This document shows positions 6,771 to 6,857 of a stretch of DNA of 6,857 bases, piece by piece. The stretch spans positions 1 through 6,857 of the forward strand of contig JAISQS010000012.1 in assembly GCA_031274045.1 (NCBI GenBank), read 5' to 3'. This stretch comes from Planctomycetaceae bacterium. Its GTDB lineage: Bacteria; Planctomycetota; Planctomycetia; Pirellulales; Thermoguttaceae. The position numbers and the translations under genes are program-made. Below the pieces are notes generated by a model. The model made no database searches. It was not told the DNA's origin and saw only the letters and a program-made list of their open reading frames with translations. The stretch's first letter is position 1, and every line of letters starts with the position of its first letter.

Positions 6771-6850
6771 GCCCTGAAAGGGCAAAATATCATAGCGTAG
6801 GGCAACGCCCTACGATAATTGATTATAAATAACCTTCGCCCCAACGGGGC
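6771..6850. repeat. Cluster of three short GC-rich hairpins (REP-like)
   Basis: Three perfect small palindromes lie in an A/T-rich background. They are GCCCT-GAA-AGGGC (6771-6783), an eight-base stem CGTAGGGC-AAC-GCCCTACG (6796-6814), and GCCCC-AAC-GGGGC (6838-6850). All have three-base loops, two of them AAC. The style (ATCAACGCCCTGAAAGGGC, then 'TAGGGCAACGCCCTA') matches a dispersed intergenic repeat that I recall from several host-associated bacterial genomes. It could be mobilised by a RAYT-type transposase encoded elsewhere. The cluster may continue beyond the window. Confidence 0.75.
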
Positions 6851-6857
6851 AACAATA

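Noticed and set aside
6531..6800. 89-codon forward open frame in the right-hand intergenic region
   Set aside because: No ribosome site, no recognisable composition or domain, and it ends inside the hairpin cluster.
6771..6850. CRISPR array
   Set aside because: The palindromes differ in sequence, and there is no constant direct repeat with regular spacers.

Overview
The window most likely comes from an uncultured, fairly low-G+C member of the Planctomycetota. Two genes point there. The ThiL protein has the compact 'GGSIL…FEPRIFEA' middle that I associate with planctomycete ThiL. The long reverse-strand gene has the helix / low-complexity linker / helix layout and the conserved segments ('LREEEL', 'LLREDG', 'LAELKMIRS') of an uncharacterised membrane-anchored family known to me from planctomycetes. 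This assignment rests on remembered family features, not on a search.

Layout. (1) 2-3124, forward: a single-polypeptide restriction-modification enzyme. It has an N-terminal PD-(D/E)xK nuclease, a gamma-class adenine methyltransferase and a C-terminal target-recognition part of the Type ISP kind, but no helicase, so it is Type IIG-like. Its start is almost at the window edge. A weak hairpin/T-run follows it. (2) 3199-3308: a roughly 110-bp palindromic repeat, copy A. (3) 3374-4369, forward: thiL, thiamine-monophosphate kinase, with a low-complexity insertion of about 36 residues. (4) 4440-4582: copy B of the repeat in the same orientation, plus an extra half-arm, filling the gap between two convergent genes. 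(5) 4589-6520, reverse: a 643-residue membrane-anchored coiled-coil protein with an Asp/Ser/Lys-rich linker built from DNA microrepeats. (6) 6521-6857: no convincing gene; it ends in three closely spaced short hairpins of a REP-like type.

The genes do not form one pathway. A defence gene, a vitamin-cofactor gene and a gene of unknown function are separated by repeats. I see no convincing new multi-gene system. The observations most worth checking are: sharp switches inside genes between G/T-ending and A/C-ending codons; the long palindromic repeat bracketing thiL in direct orientation; an A+T-rich, probably exchanged target-recognition segment in the restriction enzyme; the insertion in ThiL; and the repeat-built linker of the reverse-strand protein.
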